The translations under genes and the position numbers were made by a program. The notes beneath the pieces were generated by a model. It searched no databases, was not told the origin of the DNA, and saw only the letters and a list, made by a program, of their open reading frames with translations. This document shows, in pieces, positions 30,817 to 40,655 of a DNA stretch of 64,000 nucleotides (its first letter is position 1; every line of letters begins with the position of its first letter). This DNA comes from Delftia acidovorans. Lineage in GTDB: Bacteria > Pseudomonadota > Gammaproteobacteria > Burkholderiales > Burkholderiaceae_C. The stretch covers positions 1-64,000 of the forward strand of contig JAITUC010000049.1 in NCBI GenBank assembly GCA_031286585.1, in the 5' to 3' direction.

Positions 30817-33800
30817 TCGAATTCCTCCATGGCCTTGAGCCGGAATGGGTTGAGGACGCTGCTGGTGGTGACTTCCATGCGCAGCTTGCGTCCGTCGATG
30901 GTGAAGATGGCCGTGAAACGCTCGGGCGAGTTGCCCGGCAGGATCTGGGCACGGTCGAACAGGCGGTGCAGCGCCCATGGGCCTTCGGTCACGATGCCGG
31001 TGTTCTGGGCGCCGGCGGCCGTGATCTGCAGCCGGGCCTGGCCGGTGCCGCGCGTGCCGGGCCAGGAGACGGCCTTGGGGATTTGCGGGCCATGCTGGTA
31101 GCGCACGATCTCGCCGTCCACGTCGAGCACCATCTGGGAGATGGAGGCGTCCATGTCCAGCGGCTTGATCTCCAGCCGGATGCCGGGCGTGTTGCCGCCT
31201 GCACGGAAGAACACGTCGCGGATGGAGGCCGCGCGCTGGAAGGCGGCCAGCGAGGCCGATCCCCCCACAGGCGTGCCGTCCACCCCCTGCTTGAAGGTCC
31301 AGGGCACGGTGGAGATGTCCACCATGGTCTGCAACTGGGTGCGGAAGAACTCGTCCATGGTGCCGCCGGTGGCGAACAGGCGGGCGAAGTCGTCCGTGGT
31401 CACGTCGCGCGTGGCGCTGCGCGTGAAGGGGTAGCGGCCCAGGATGGCGCGGCGGCAGAAGTCGCCGATGGTGGCGTTGAGGTTGCCGCCCAGCGTGCTG
31501 CGCACGCTGCTTCCCACGAAGGACGAGGTGGACGTGGCCAGGGCCTCGTACATGCTGTTGAGCGGAGGCGGCACGCGCTTGGCTTCCGAGCGCACCTTCT
31601 CCAGCGTGCCGCTCAGCGACGGAGGCACGCCGCCACCCTGGATCACCTGCTGGCGCGCCGAGGCGATGACGGCCGCCGCCTCGTTGAGCACCTGCAGGCT
31701 GGCGGTGATGGGCGCCGGGCCCGAGCCGTTGCTGGTGGCAAGGCGCCGGTATTCGCGGAAGCGGAAGTCCACGATGTCCGCCTCCAGCGTACCCGTGGCC
31801 AGCATGCCGCCCACGTTCAGCGGTTTGCCGGTGAGGCGGCTGAGCTGGTTCTGCTCCTCGCGGATGCGCTGCAGCTTCTCGCCCAGCCAACTGCTGGTGC
31901 TGCCCGAGCTGCCGCCTTCCTGCTGGTCCGGGCGGCGGGCCAGCGTGGTCTCGCGGGCCACGGCGCGGATGAACTGCTCCAGGCTGGAATTGGCGGACGA
32001 GTACAGGCGGGCCTGCTCGCCGGCCTGCTCCAGCGAGGCCGTGCGTATGGGGCGGATGTCGGCCAGGAAGCTTTCCCAAAGGCGCGCGTACTCCATGAGG
32101 TACAGGCGCTTGACCTCGTTGGCCAGTTGGCCCGTGAGCACTTCCTGGGCCACGCTGCGCCGGCCTTCGGCCTGGCCCAGCACCCAGGTTTCCTCCTTGG
32201 CCAGCAAGGTGGTGACCTTGGGCAGCTCGTGCAGGAAGAGGCCGTGGTAGCCGTCATAGGTGAACAGGCCGCTGATGCCCTGGGTGAGCGGCTTGCCGCT
32301 GGCACGCGCAAAGACCTGGGGCGCCTCGGGTCCGCTGGCGCGCACCACGCTGAAGTCGGGCGGCAGCTTGTCCCCGGTGTTCAGCAGCTGCTTGAGGCGG
32401 CTGTAGGCCCGCTGGGCAGGCGACATCTGGGCCAGGCGCTGGCGCACCTCGGCGACCAGGTTGGCGTCGATGGGCTGGGCGGAGACCACCACGCGCCCGT
32501 CGATGAGGCGGTCCAGGTGCTCGGACAGCTGGTCCACCAGGCCGGCCTGCACCAGGTGCTGGGGCAGGGTGTTTTCCCAATCGCTGCGCATCCAGGCCTT
32601 GACGAAGGTGGCGTCGAAGTGGTCGGGCTCGTAGAGCATGAGATAGGCCTTGAGCGTTTCGTAGCTGGCCTCGGGGCTGCTCGTGCTGACCTGGCGCAGC
32701 GAGCGCGCGACATGGCTGCTCAGGCGCGGCAGCCAGGCGTCTTCCAGCAGGCGCAGGTAGGTGGCATGGGCCGCCGTCTGTACCTTGGGAACCTGCAGCA
32801 GGCCCCAGCGCCAGCCCAGCGGGGCCGATTCCTCGAAGCGGCTGCTCTGCGCCACGCGCGCCGCGTGGTTGAGCATGGGCACCAGGGCGACCACGTTGTC
32901 GGGGTCGGTGGCCTTGGATTCCTCCACGGCCTGGCGCAGCGTGGCGGCGTTGTCGGCCACTTCGTTCAGGTAGCGCTGGTTGTTCTCGTAGCTCAGCGTC
33001 CAGGCCAGGGCCGCGCCGCCCAGGGCCAGCAGCAGGGCGCACAGGCCGGCGGCCTGCATCAGGCGCAGCTGGCGCTCCTTCTTGGCGTTGCGCCCGGTCA
33101 GGCCGGACTCGTTGAACATCACGTCCTTGAACAGCGACTCCAGGAAGTAGCTGCGGCCCTGCTGAGGCACGGCATCGGCCGGCAGGCGCCCGCGCAGCGC
33201 AAAGCGGCGCGACAGGGCCGACATCACGCGGTCGAAGGGCATGCCCTCCTGCGTGCCGCTGGTGAAGTAGACGCCGCGCAGCAGCGGCTTTTCCTTGAAG
33301 CGCGAGGCGGAGAACGCCGCATCCAGCGTGTCGCGCACCACGTCCTTGAGGCCGGAGAACTGCTGGGGCAGGGCGTAGAGCAGGCTGCGGCGCGCAAGGT
33401 CGGGCTCGGTCATCAGCCGCTGGGGCAGCAGGCGGTTGATCTGGGCGACCAGGGCGTCGAACTCCTCCATGTAAAGGGCGCTGGCGGCCTGCGGGTCGCT
33501 GGCGGGCGAGCGCTGGGTCTTTTCGTCATAGGGATAGGTGAAGCCCCAGACCTGGGCGCGCTCCTCGCGGCTCATGGCGCCGAAGAACTCGTTGAAGCCC
33601 GCCAGCAGGTCGCTCTTGGTGACCAGCACGTAGACGGGGAAGCGGATGGTCAGCTCCTCGCACAGCTCGCTCAGGCGCAGGCCGATCAGCTGGGCCAGCT
33701 GGGCGCGCTCGGCGTCGCTGGCACTGAGCAGCTCCTGCACGCTGAGCGTGACGATCACGCCGTTGACCGGCTGGCGTCCGCGAAAGCGCTTGAGCAGTTG

Positions 33801-34454
33801 CATGAAGCCCTTCCAGGCTGCCTTGTCCTGCTCCGCATCGCTTTCCTGGGTGGTGTAGCGGCCGGCCGTGTCCAGCAGCACTGCCTGGTCGGTGAACCAC
33901 CAGTCGCAGTTGCGCGTGCCGCCTATGCCGGGGATGGCGCGCTTGCCGAACTGGGCCGCCAGCGGGAAGTCCAGCCCCGAGTTGATCAGGGCCGTGGTCT
34001 TGCCCGAACCCGGCGATCCGATGATCAGGTACCAGGGCAGCTGGTAGATGTAGCGCTTGTTCCAGCGGCCGAACAGGCCGCCTTCGGTCTGGCCGAAGCG
34101 GGTCTTGCTCAGCGTGTCCAGGGCTTCCTTGAAGCGCGACTCCAGCTCGGCCACTTCCTCGGAGCCTGCTGCGGGCGTGCCGTCCGCCTCGCGCGGCGCG
34201 GTCAGGCGGGCCAGGCCGGTCATGAGGTGCTCGTTCATGCGCTGTGCGCGCCACCAGCGCAGCAGCAGGCGCAGGAACCAGAGGATGAACAGGCCGGCGA
34301 TGATCCACCAGCGCACGGTGGGGCTGCCCAGCGGCTGGTAGGGCTGGATGAAGACGAGGGGGCCGACGAACCAGATGAGCAGGCTCAGTGCCACCAGGCC
34401 CAGAAGCTCCAGCATGTAGCGGTTGAACAGCCATGAGGCGATGCGACGGATCAT
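30798..34454 (-). CDS. tssM: T6SS inner-membrane protein TssM (IcmF)
   Basis: 1218 residues from MIRRIASWLFNRYMLELLGL, 4 nt after the tssL stop. Two N-terminal membrane helices (about 14-34 and 49-67), a cytoplasmic NTPase-like domain with Walker A GSPGSGKT (146-153) and DTAGRYTTQE, and a third helix near 470 (AAGLCALLLALGGAALAWTL). A large periplasmic part follows, with IcmF-related blocks and a C-terminal beta domain ending MEEFECPDRL. TssM with TssL and TssJ forms the trans-envelope complex. The intact Walker A motif suggests nucleotide binding, which is not universal in TssM. Confidence 0.97.
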   Translation of the reverse strand: MIRRIASWLFNRYMLELLGLVALSLLIWFVGPLVFIQPYQPLGSPTVRWWIIAGLFILWFLRLLLRWWRAQRMNEHLMTGLARLTAPREADGTPAAGSEEVAELESRFKEALDTLSKTRFGQTEGGLFGRWNKRYIYQLPWYLIIGSPGSGKTTALINSGLDFPLAAQFGKRAIPGIGGTRNCDWWFTDQAVLLDTAGRYTTQESDAEQDKAAWKGFMQLLKRFRGRQPVNGVIVTLSVQELLSASDAERAQLAQLIGLRLSELCEELTIRFPVYVLVTKSDLLAGFNEFFGAMSREERAQVWGFTYPYDEKTQRSPASDPQAASALYMEEFDALVAQINRLLPQRLMTEPDLARRSLLYALPQQFSGLKDVVRDTLDAAFSASRFKEKPLLRGVYFTSGTQEGMPFDRVMSALSRRFALRGRLPADAVPQQGRSYFLESLFKDVMFNESGLTGRNAKKERQLRLMQAAGLCALLLALGGAALAWTLSYENNQRYLNEVADNAATLRQAVEESKATDPDNVVALVPMLNHAARVAQSSRFEESAPLGWRWGLLQVPKVQTAAHATYLRLLEDAWLPRLSSHVARSLRQVSTSSPEASYETLKAYLMLYEPDHFDATFVKAWMRSDWENTLPQHLVQAGLVDQLSEHLDRLIDGRVVVSAQPIDANLVAEVRQRLAQMSPAQRAYSRLKQLLNTGDKLPPDFSVVRASGPEAPQVFARASGKPLTQGISGLFTYDGYHGLFLHELPKVTTLLAKEETWVLGQAEGRRSVAQEVLTGQLANEVKRLYLMEYARLWESFLADIRPIRTASLEQAGEQARLYSSANSSLEQFIRAVARETTLARRPDQQEGGSSGSTSSWLGEKLQRIREEQNQLSRLTGKPLNVGGMLATGTLEADIVDFRFREYRRLATSNGSGPAPITASLQVLNEAAAVIASARQQVIQGGGVPPSLSGTLEKVRSEAKRVPPPLNSMYEALATSTSSFVGSSVRSTLGGNLNATIGDFCRRAILGRYPFTRSATRDVTTDDFARLFATGGTMDEFFRTQLQTMVDISTVPWTFKQGVDGTPVGGSASLAAFQRAASIRDVFFRAGGNTPGIRLEIKPLDMDASISQMVLDVDGEIVRYQHGPQIPKAVSWPGTRGTGQARLQITAAGAQNTGIVTEGPWALHRLFDRAQILPGNSPERFTAIFTIDGRKLRMEVTTSSVLNPFRLKAMEEFECPDRL

Positions 34455-34458
34455 GGGA

Positions 34459-35790
34459 TCAGTTCCTGGTCTCGGATGCGGCAGGCAGGGCCTGCAGTTG
34501 CTGGTCACGTTGCTGGGGCGCGACCAGCAGGACGATTTCCACCCGCCGGTTCAGCGCCCGGCCTTCTGCCGTGTTGTTCGGGGCGACGGGGTCGCTGTCG
34601 GCTCGGCCCTCGGCATGCAGGCGCTGGCGGTCGCGCAGCGAGCCGCCCAGCATCTGGGACACGGCCTGGGCGCGTTCCTGCGACAGGTTCCAGTTGGACG
34701 GGAAGCGCGCCGTGCGGATGGGCGTGTTGTCGGTGTAGCCGTTGACGACGACCTTGCCCGGCACTTCGTCCAGGGCCGCTGCCACGCGGTGGATGACCTG
34801 CACGTAGCGGGGCTTCACGACGGTGGCGGCCGGGTCGAACAGGCCGTCGCCGCGCAGGATGACGGTGCTGCGGTCGGCCTCGTCGCGCACGCTGACCAGG
34901 CCTTCGCGGATCTCGGGCTCCAGGAACTGGCGCAGCCGCGGCTTGAGCGTGGCGACGGTGGCGGCCGCCGAGGTGCGCGGGAAGCGGATCTCGTTGATGG
35001 CGGCGAACAGGTCGTCCGAACTGTTGGACAGCCGGTAGCTGAACCACAGGTAGATGAGGAACGCCAGCAGCAAGGTGATGGCCGCGGCCACCCACAGCGG
35101 CACCATGGCCCAGGGCGGCGAGGCCAGGCGCTGCACGCCACGCCAGTGCACGGACAGCAAGCTGCTGCGGTCGCCGCGCGTGGATTCGATGAGCTGCAGC
35201 AGGCGCGCCTTCAGCGTTTCCAGCTGGGCACGGCCGTTGTCGATCACGCGGTAGCGGCCTTCAAAGCCCAGCATCACGCAGTAATACAGCAGCTCGATCA
35301 GGTCGATGTGCTGGTGCGGCGTCTGCACCAGGCGGGCCAGCAGCTGGAAGAACTTCTCGCCGCCCCAGGTTTCGTTGTGCAGGGCGACCAGCAGGCTGTG
35401 CTTGGGCCAGACGCCGGCGCTGCCCCAGGGCGTCTGGGCGGCGGTTTCGTCCAGCACCGTGCAGATGCAGTAGCGTGCGCCGATGATGGTTTCCATGGGC
35501 ACGCCGCTGGCGCCGGCGCGCTGCTCGAACTCGCGGATGTGCTCGAGCAGCAGTTGTTGCAGCGCGCGCGGGTCCTCGTTGGTGACCATGGCGCGGATCT
35601 GGGGGATGAGGTTCAGCAGCCGGTTGGCGGCGGCCACCAGCGGGTTGCCGCCGCTGACCACGTCGGGCAGGTTGGAGCGCAGCGGCTCCTGGCCGGCAGG
35701 CGCGGGTGCGGCGCTGGCCGCGCCTTCGGCACGGCCCGTTTCGGCGTCGCCGCCCCAGGGCATTTGGTGGCTGATGTTGGAACTGTTCAT
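34459..35790 (-). CDS. tssL: T6SS inner-membrane protein TssL with OmpA-like peptidoglycan-binding domain
   Basis: 443 residues. The cytoplasmic DotU domain carries LLNLIPQIRAMVTNEDPRAL, GARYCICTVLDETAAQTPWG, WPKHSLLVALHNETWGGEKF and IELLYYCVMLGFEGRYRV. One membrane helix lies near 227-250 (VPLWVAAAITLLLAFLIYLW). The periplasmic C-terminal half is OmpA/MotB-like: VVNGYTDNTPIRTARFPSNW, LSQERAQAVSQML and GRALNRRVEIVLLV. The domain anchors the membrane complex to peptidoglycan, a job done by a separate protein in some systems. An Ala/Pro-rich N-terminal 40 residues precede the DotU domain. Start 21 nt after the tssK stop. Confidence 0.97.
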   Translation of the reverse strand: MNSSNISHQMPWGGDAETGRAEGAASAAPAPAGQEPLRSNLPDVVSGGNPLVAAANRLLNLIPQIRAMVTNEDPRALQQLLLEHIREFEQRAGASGVPMETIIGARYCICTVLDETAAQTPWGSAGVWPKHSLLVALHNETWGGEKFFQLLARLVQTPHQHIDLIELLYYCVMLGFEGRYRVIDNGRAQLETLKARLLQLIESTRGDRSSLLSVHWRGVQRLASPPWAMVPLWVAAAITLLLAFLIYLWFSYRLSNSSDDLFAAINEIRFPRTSAAATVATLKPRLRQFLEPEIREGLVSVRDEADRSTVILRGDGLFDPAATVVKPRYVQVIHRVAAALDEVPGKVVVNGYTDNTPIRTARFPSNWNLSQERAQAVSQMLGGSLRDRQRLHAEGRADSDPVAPNNTAEGRALNRRVEIVLLVAPQQRDQQLQALPAASETRN

Positions 35791-35811
35791 GTCGGAAGAT
35801 GCGTCGCGCCG

Positions 35812-37146
35812 TCAGCGGCGGATGGCCCAGAACTCCAGTTGCAGGTCGGGGAATTCACCGGAGACGTGCATGGCAAGGCCGCCGGAGCTTTGCAGCTGGT
35901 TCCACAGGTCGTGCGTGGTGTCCACCTCGAAATAGTTGTAGCCCGCGTGGTAGGGAATCTCGCGCGGGGCAATGGGCAGCGGCCGCAACGTCACGCCGGG
36001 CAGGTGCAGGTTCACCAGGTCGCGTATGCGCTCCACGGGACCCAGCTTGGTCTGGGTGGGGAAGTGGGTGCGCAGGAATTCCGGCGTGGTCTGGGCATGG
36101 GCGGCCAGCACGAAGTCGCAGGTGGTGAGCAGCTCGGTGGACGGGATCAGCGCCACGCGCACGCCGTACTGGCGGTCGTGCAGCGGGATCTGGATGGCGT
36201 TTTGCTCCAGCACCGAGGACAGGCTGCGCCGCAGCTCCAGCATCAGCGGCGGGAAGCTGCGCCGCAGGTCGTCATGGTCGTAGGCGGGCAGCACCTCGGG
36301 GCGGCGGCGCTCGTGGTCGAAGGTGGTCAGCTCGGCGGCCAGGCGCAGCAGTTCCTCGAACAGGCGCTCGGGGTGGATGCTGGCGCTGCGCACCCAGTGC
36401 TGGGCTGCGCCCGTCCAGTGGTTGATGAGCTGCAGCAGCAGGAAGTCGCCGACCTCGCCGATGCCGCCGCGTTCGGGCTGGATCATGCGCTGGGCCAGCA
36501 CTTCGCCGCGCTGGCGCAGCAGGCCGTGGATTTCCTTGCAGAAGGTGTTGAGCACGGAGCTGGGCCCGTTGTTGACCACGGTGGGGATGAAGCCGGGATC
36601 CAGCAGCACGCCGCCGCTGGCCTGGCGCTCCACCACGTGGGCCACGGGCAGGCTGACCCAGCCTTCGGTCAGTTCGTGGGCGGGGCGCAGGCTCAGGCGC
36701 AGCCGGCCCAGCTGCACCTCGGCAGGCTGGGCCCCCACGTCGTTGCTGTCCGCCACCTCGGTCACGTCGCTGAGATAGCGCGCAGGGCTTTGGGAGCCTT
36801 CGCCAAAGGTCACTTCGCTGCCCGAGAAACGGCGCAGCGGCAGCGCCAGGTGGACCACCACGTCCTTCATGTCCTTGCCGATGTCCAGCGGGGTGGGCGC
36901 CTCGTCGTCGCCCGGCAGCTGGAACGGCGTGCCGTCGGGCAGCACGCCGTGGGCCGAACGGATGCCCAGCTTGCCCATGCGCAGCAGATCGGTGTCCAGC
37001 TCCAGTTCCGAGAAGCCCCAGAAGAAGGGCTGTCCCGGCAGGCTGCGCGATTGCAGTTGCCGGAACAGGAAGCGCTCCTGCTGCTGGAAGTGCTGGGGCC
37101 GAAGGAACATGCCCTCGGCCCAGATGACTTTGCGTTGCCAGACCAT
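35812..37146 (-). CDS. tssK: T6SS baseplate-membrane connector TssK
   Basis: 444 residues from MVWQRKVIWAEGMFLRPQHF, the canonical TssK start; upstream in-frame sequence overlaps tssJ and is rejected. Other conserved blocks: FLLLQLINHWTGAAQHWV, HPERLFEELLRLAAELTTFD, RPEVLPAYDHDDLRRSFPPL and the C-terminal GYNYFEVDTTHDLWNQLQ with LELEFWAI-type end (here LQLEFWAIRR). TssK is trimeric and links the baseplate wedges to TssL/TssM. It lies 17 nt after tssJ and 21 nt before tssL, so tssJ-tssK-tssL-tssM are one operon. Confidence 0.97.
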   Translation of the reverse strand: MVWQRKVIWAEGMFLRPQHFQQQERFLFRQLQSRSLPGQPFFWGFSELELDTDLLRMGKLGIRSAHGVLPDGTPFQLPGDDEAPTPLDIGKDMKDVVVHLALPLRRFSGSEVTFGEGSQSPARYLSDVTEVADSNDVGAQPAEVQLGRLRLSLRPAHELTEGWVSLPVAHVVERQASGGVLLDPGFIPTVVNNGPSSVLNTFCKEIHGLLRQRGEVLAQRMIQPERGGIGEVGDFLLLQLINHWTGAAQHWVRSASIHPERLFEELLRLAAELTTFDHERRRPEVLPAYDHDDLRRSFPPLMLELRRSLSSVLEQNAIQIPLHDRQYGVRVALIPSTELLTTCDFVLAAHAQTTPEFLRTHFPTQTKLGPVERIRDLVNLHLPGVTLRPLPIAPREIPYHAGYNYFEVDTTHDLWNQLQSSGGLAMHVSGEFPDLQLEFWAIRR

Positions 37147-37163
37147 GGTGGATAGATGTGCGT

Positions 37164-37754
37164 TTATTGGGATGCGGGTTGGATGCGGACGGTGACCTCT
37201 TCGCGGGTCAGGTGCACCTGGTAACGCACGGGCTGCAGCTTTTCGGTGGAACCCATGCCCCACCAGCGCCGGCGCAGCTCGACGGAGTTGGGCGCGGCTG
37301 CCGAGGCGCGCCAGGTGCTGCGCTCCAGATCGCGGTAGGCGGCGAACAGGCCGAAGGCGCGCACATCGGGGTTGCCCTTGCGCTCTATGACCTGGCGCTG
37401 GCCGGGCGCGACCAGGAATTCCTCGCGCCGCACGAAGTCGCTGCCCAACTGGCCGTCGTCCTTGTCCTGCAGGTCGAAGAAGCCGGCGCGGTCGAAGGCG
37501 GCGGAGGCACGCAGCTCGTAGATGCGCAGCAGCACGGGCTTGGGAATGCCTTCACGGTCGGGATTGATGTCCATGTCCGCCACCACTTCGAATATGGCGG
37601 TGGGCACGGCCGTTGGCGCCACTTCGGGCGCGCGGCTCAGGGGGTTGAGGGAGCCGCAGCCGGCCAGGCCGGTCACCACGGCCGTGCCCAGGCCCCAGGC
37701 GCCCAGCGTTTGCAGCGCCTGCCGGCGCCCCTGCGTTCCCTGCAATTTCCACAT
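37164..37754 (-). CDS. tssJ: T6SS outer-membrane lipoprotein TssJ
   Basis: 196 residues from MWKLQGTQGRRQALQTLGAW; AGGAG lies 6 nt before this ATG, which also overlaps no other gene problematically (the pppA stop is at 37774). The signal sequence ends in a lipobox LAGC (30-33). It contains a twin-arginine pair followed by Leu (RRQAL), a possible Tat-type signal, which is unusual for TssJ. Mature features: IPKPVLLRIYELRASAAFD and FVRREEFLVAPGQRQVIER match the TssJ family. It anchors the TssM C-terminus to the outer membrane. Confidence 0.95.
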   Translation of the reverse strand: MWKLQGTQGRRQALQTLGAWGLGTAVVTGLAGCGSLNPLSRAPEVAPTAVPTAIFEVVADMDINPDREGIPKPVLLRIYELRASAAFDRAGFFDLQDKDDGQLGSDFVRREEFLVAPGQRQVIERKGNPDVRAFGLFAAYRDLERSTWRASAAAPNSVELRRRWWGMGSTEKLQPVRYQVHLTREEVTVRIQPASQ

Positions 37755-37773
37755 GGCTTCTCCTGTCTCGATG

Positions 37774-38562
37774 TCAGTCATTGGTTTCACGCGGGCAGAT
37801 CCACACTGTCAGCGCGCTGAGGTTGTCCTGGTGCGGGTTGCCGCTGGATACGACGCGGCCGACCATGCGCTGTATCCATTCGTCGGGCCGCTGGCTGGAG
37901 GCCAGCAACTGCTCCATTTCCGACTCGTGCATGCCTTCCCACAGGCCGTCCGAGCACAGCAGGAAGACATCGCCGGGCTCCAGGGCCACGGCGTTGGCGC
38001 GGATGCTGGGCGGCACCTGGCCCTCGGCGCCTATGGCGCCGGCCAGCACGTTGCGGTTGGGCAGGCGGCGCGGGTCATCCTCTTCGTACAGGCCGGCGTG
38101 CAGCAGCTGCTGGACCAGGCTGTGGTCTTCGGTGCGCAGGTGCATGCGGCCCGCGCGGAACCAGTACAGGCGCGAGTCGCCCCAGTGCGCCCACAGCGCC
38201 CGGCCCTGCTCGGGATCGATGCACAGCACCACCACGGTGGCGCTCATGTGCATGCGCGAAGCCGAGGTGGACTGCTGGCCGCTGACGCGGTGCTCCGCCT
38301 GGGAAATCAGGGACGCCAGGCTGGCGGGGGCGAACAGCGGGTTCTGCCGGAAGCCATCCAACACGGCCTGCACGGTGAGCTGGGCGGCGAGTTCGCCATG
38401 CCCGTGCCCGCCTGCGCCGTCGGCCAGCGTGCAGCACAGGCCGTGGGCGCCCAGGTCCATCAGGCCCATGGCGTCTTCGTTGCTGGAACGCCTGCCGCAG
38501 TGGGATGCGCTGGCCACCTGGATGCTGTAGCGGTGGCCGGTTCCGTCGAGGTAGGCGATCAC
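37774..38562 (-). CDS. pppA: PP2C-type Ser/Thr phosphatase PppA
   Basis: 262 residues from a GTG at 38562 that overlaps the tagH stop by 4 nt (GTGA); no ATG gives a better fit. PP2C motifs in order: SNEDAMGLMDLGAHGLCCTL, ADGAGGHGHGELAAQL (metal Asp/Gly), ALWAHWGDSRLYWFRAGRM, LCSDGLWEGM and HQDNLSALTVWI. It removes phosphates placed by the PpkA-type kinase and so turns down T6SS activity through the FHA protein. Neighbouring tagH and the kinase in the same operon complete the threonine-phosphorylation pathway. Confidence 0.95.
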   Translation of the reverse strand: MIAYLDGTGHRYSIQVASASHCGRRSSNEDAMGLMDLGAHGLCCTLADGAGGHGHGELAAQLTVQAVLDGFRQNPLFAPASLASLISQAEHRVSGQQSTSASRMHMSATVVVLCIDPEQGRALWAHWGDSRLYWFRAGRMHLRTEDHSLVQQLLHAGLYEEDDPRRLPNRNVLAGAIGAEGQVPPSIRANAVALEPGDVFLLCSDGLWEGMHESEMEQLLASSQRPDEWIQRMVGRVVSSGNPHQDNLSALTVWICPRETND

Positions 38563-40613
38563 GGCTGGCCTTTCACGGACTGCTCGGCGTTTTCGTAGGC
38601 CTCGACGAAGGTGCGGCCCGAGAAGGCCATCAGGTCGTCCTCGGCATGGCGGCGCAGCACGTCGAAGTTGTGCTTGTAGTCGTCCCACAGCGCGGCCTTG
38701 CGGCCATTGGTCAGCAGCTTGTCCAGCAGGCCGGGGTTGGTTTCGGTGCGGCGCTCCAGCTCGGTCGGGTCGAACCGGGTCAGGGCCTCGGCATAGGCGG
38801 CGCGGATGCCGGCCATCAGGGCCAGCTGGTGCACATGCAGGTCCTGGAAGGCGTCCTGCATGGCGGGCAGCGGTTTCATGAAGCCCGGGAAGGTCTGGTG
38901 GACCATCTGCATGAGCACGCCCTCGGAATTGGGCAGGAACTTGAGCGGGTTGTTGGCGCCCGTGGCAATGATGGTCACGCCGGCGCGGAACTCGCGCTTG
39001 ATCTCGGAGCGCGCGGCCAGCAGGTCGATGGTGCCCTGTACGGCAATGCGCAGGGCTTCGCCGAAAGTGCGCATGAATTCCGGTGTGACCTCGAAATGGG
39101 TCTTGGCCGGGTTCAGGCCTGCGCCCTCCATGAAGGCTGCGGCCAGTGCCTGCAGATCGGCGTTGGCGGATGGCTGGGGCTGCACGGGAACATCGGCAGG
39201 CGCGGCGGTGGAGGGAAGGGCGCCGATGGGAATGGCAGCGTCGCCCTGGCCGAGGATGCTGGAGGCCGCGGGGATATGGAGGTTGACGCCCGTGTCCAGG
39301 GAGGCGGCGGCAGCGTCAGCCCTGGCGACGGGCGCGGCGTGGGCAGGACCGGACTTGAAGAGGTCCAGATCCAGTCCATTGGTGGGCAGCAGTCCCTCCA
39401 GCGCGGCCGGCTCGGCGGGGATCTGCGGCACGGGCGCAGGGGCAGGCGCGGCAACCGGAATGTCCCGTACCTGTGGCTGTGGCTGTACCTGTGGCTGTAC
39501 AGGAGGCTGCGCCTGCACTGCAGGAATCACGGTATCGATCACAGGCTGGAGTGCGGGCTGGGCCTGTGCTGCCGCCTCCTGCGGTAGCACCGGCTCTGCT
39601 GGCTGTGCATGGGACTGCATGCGCGGCAGGTTGAAGGCCTGGCCCAGCTCGGAACCCCGGCCCGAGGCCTGCTGCAGCGGCTGCGCATCGGGGGGCAGGC
39701 CGCCCTGGTCGAACAGCGCAAGCGGGTCGAGCTTTTGAGATTGCTCGAAGCACGAAGGCAGCCCGGTATGGGAGGCATCGTGCAAGGCCTCGGTGCTCAG
39801 GCCCTTGAGCGGCAGGGAGTGGACCATGCCGTCATGGCGCTGCTGTATCAGCTCGCCCGTGCCTTGCGATGGCAGGCCGGCCCAGCCTTCCTCCTGCCGC
39901 CGGACCTGCTCGGGCGGCGGAGCAAAGGGGTCGAAATCATTGGGGATCAGCAGGGGGCGATGCTGCGGCTTGGCGGGCTGCGGCATGGCCAGTGCAGCCT
40001 GCTCGGGCGGGATGGCGCTCTCGATCGAAGGCACGGCAGGGGTCTGGATGGCATCCAGGCTCAGTGCCGTCAGGCCTTCCCAGGGATCGGCGATGCCGGG
40101 GGCGGCGGCGGGCAATACGTCTGCCAGCGGCATCGCTTCCGGCTGCAGCGGCTGGTGGTCAGCCACGGGCGGCGGAGCGACCTGGGGTTGCGGGACGGCC
40201 ATGGCGGGTGGAGCCGCTGCCTGCGTTGCTTGAGCGGCTTGCGCGCTTTGCGCGTTTTGTATTGCAGCCGGAGGCGGCGCCTCGAAAGGCGTGCCCGGCG
40301 CCACGGCGGCCAGGGTGTAGGCGCCGATACGGAGGCGCGCGCCCAGGGGCAGGCTCACTTCCTGGCCCGAACGCACGGGCTGCTCTGCCACCCAGATGGG
40401 ATCACGCTCGCTCAGGTTCGCAACAAAGGCTCCCTCGGAATCCAGCCGGACCATGGCGTGCACGCGCGCGACGGAAGCGTCCGGGTCCGAGATGATGAGC
40501 TTGTTCTGGCCACTGCGCCCGATCGTGCCACCGGCCATGCCGAATACGGCATGCCAGTGGCGATCGACCGGAACGCCATCGTGGTCCACGACTCTGAGTT
40601 CGATTTTGTCCAT
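38559..40613 (-). CDS. tagH: FHA-domain T6SS protein TagH
   Basis: 684 residues. The FHA domain occupies about 5-100 (GGTIGRSGQNKLIISDPDAS, VARVHAMVRL). The middle (about 105-475) is a long low-complexity linker rich in Pro, Ala and Gln, including repeats such as VQPQVQPQPQV. The C-terminal VI_FHA domain (about 480-684) contains FMEGAGLNPAKTHFEVTPEF, MRTFGEALRIAVQGTIDLLA and RSEIKREFRAGVTIIATGAN. FHA proteins bind phosphothreonine and transmit the kinase signal to the membrane complex. The stop overlaps the pppA GTG start. Confidence 0.95.
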   Translation of the reverse strand: MDKIELRVVDHDGVPVDRHWHAVFGMAGGTIGRSGQNKLIISDPDASVARVHAMVRLDSEGAFVANLSERDPIWVAEQPVRSGQEVSLPLGARLRIGAYTLAAVAPGTPFEAPPPAAIQNAQSAQAAQATQAAAPPAMAVPQPQVAPPPVADHQPLQPEAMPLADVLPAAAPGIADPWEGLTALSLDAIQTPAVPSIESAIPPEQAALAMPQPAKPQHRPLLIPNDFDPFAPPPEQVRRQEEGWAGLPSQGTGELIQQRHDGMVHSLPLKGLSTEALHDASHTGLPSCFEQSQKLDPLALFDQGGLPPDAQPLQQASGRGSELGQAFNLPRMQSHAQPAEPVLPQEAAAQAQPALQPVIDTVIPAVQAQPPVQPQVQPQPQVRDIPVAAPAPAPVPQIPAEPAALEGLLPTNGLDLDLFKSGPAHAAPVARADAAAASLDTGVNLHIPAASSILGQGDAAIPIGALPSTAAPADVPVQPQPSANADLQALAAAFMEGAGLNPAKTHFEVTPEFMRTFGEALRIAVQGTIDLLAARSEIKREFRAGVTIIATGANNPLKFLPNSEGVLMQMVHQTFPGFMKPLPAMQDAFQDLHVHQLALMAGIRAAYAEALTRFDPTELERRTETNPGLLDKLLTNGRKAALWDDYKHNFDVLRRHAEDDLMAFSGRTFVEAYENAEQSVKGQP

Positions 40614-40655
40614 GGAGTCTTAGGCTAGGCAGTTTTCAGGAAGCGTAGAGATGCC

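Noticed and set aside
30708..34436. 1242-codon plus-strand open frame opposite tssM
   Set aside because: Antisense shadow of a GC-rich gene; composition is Gly/Ala/Arg/Gln/His-biased with no recognisable family.
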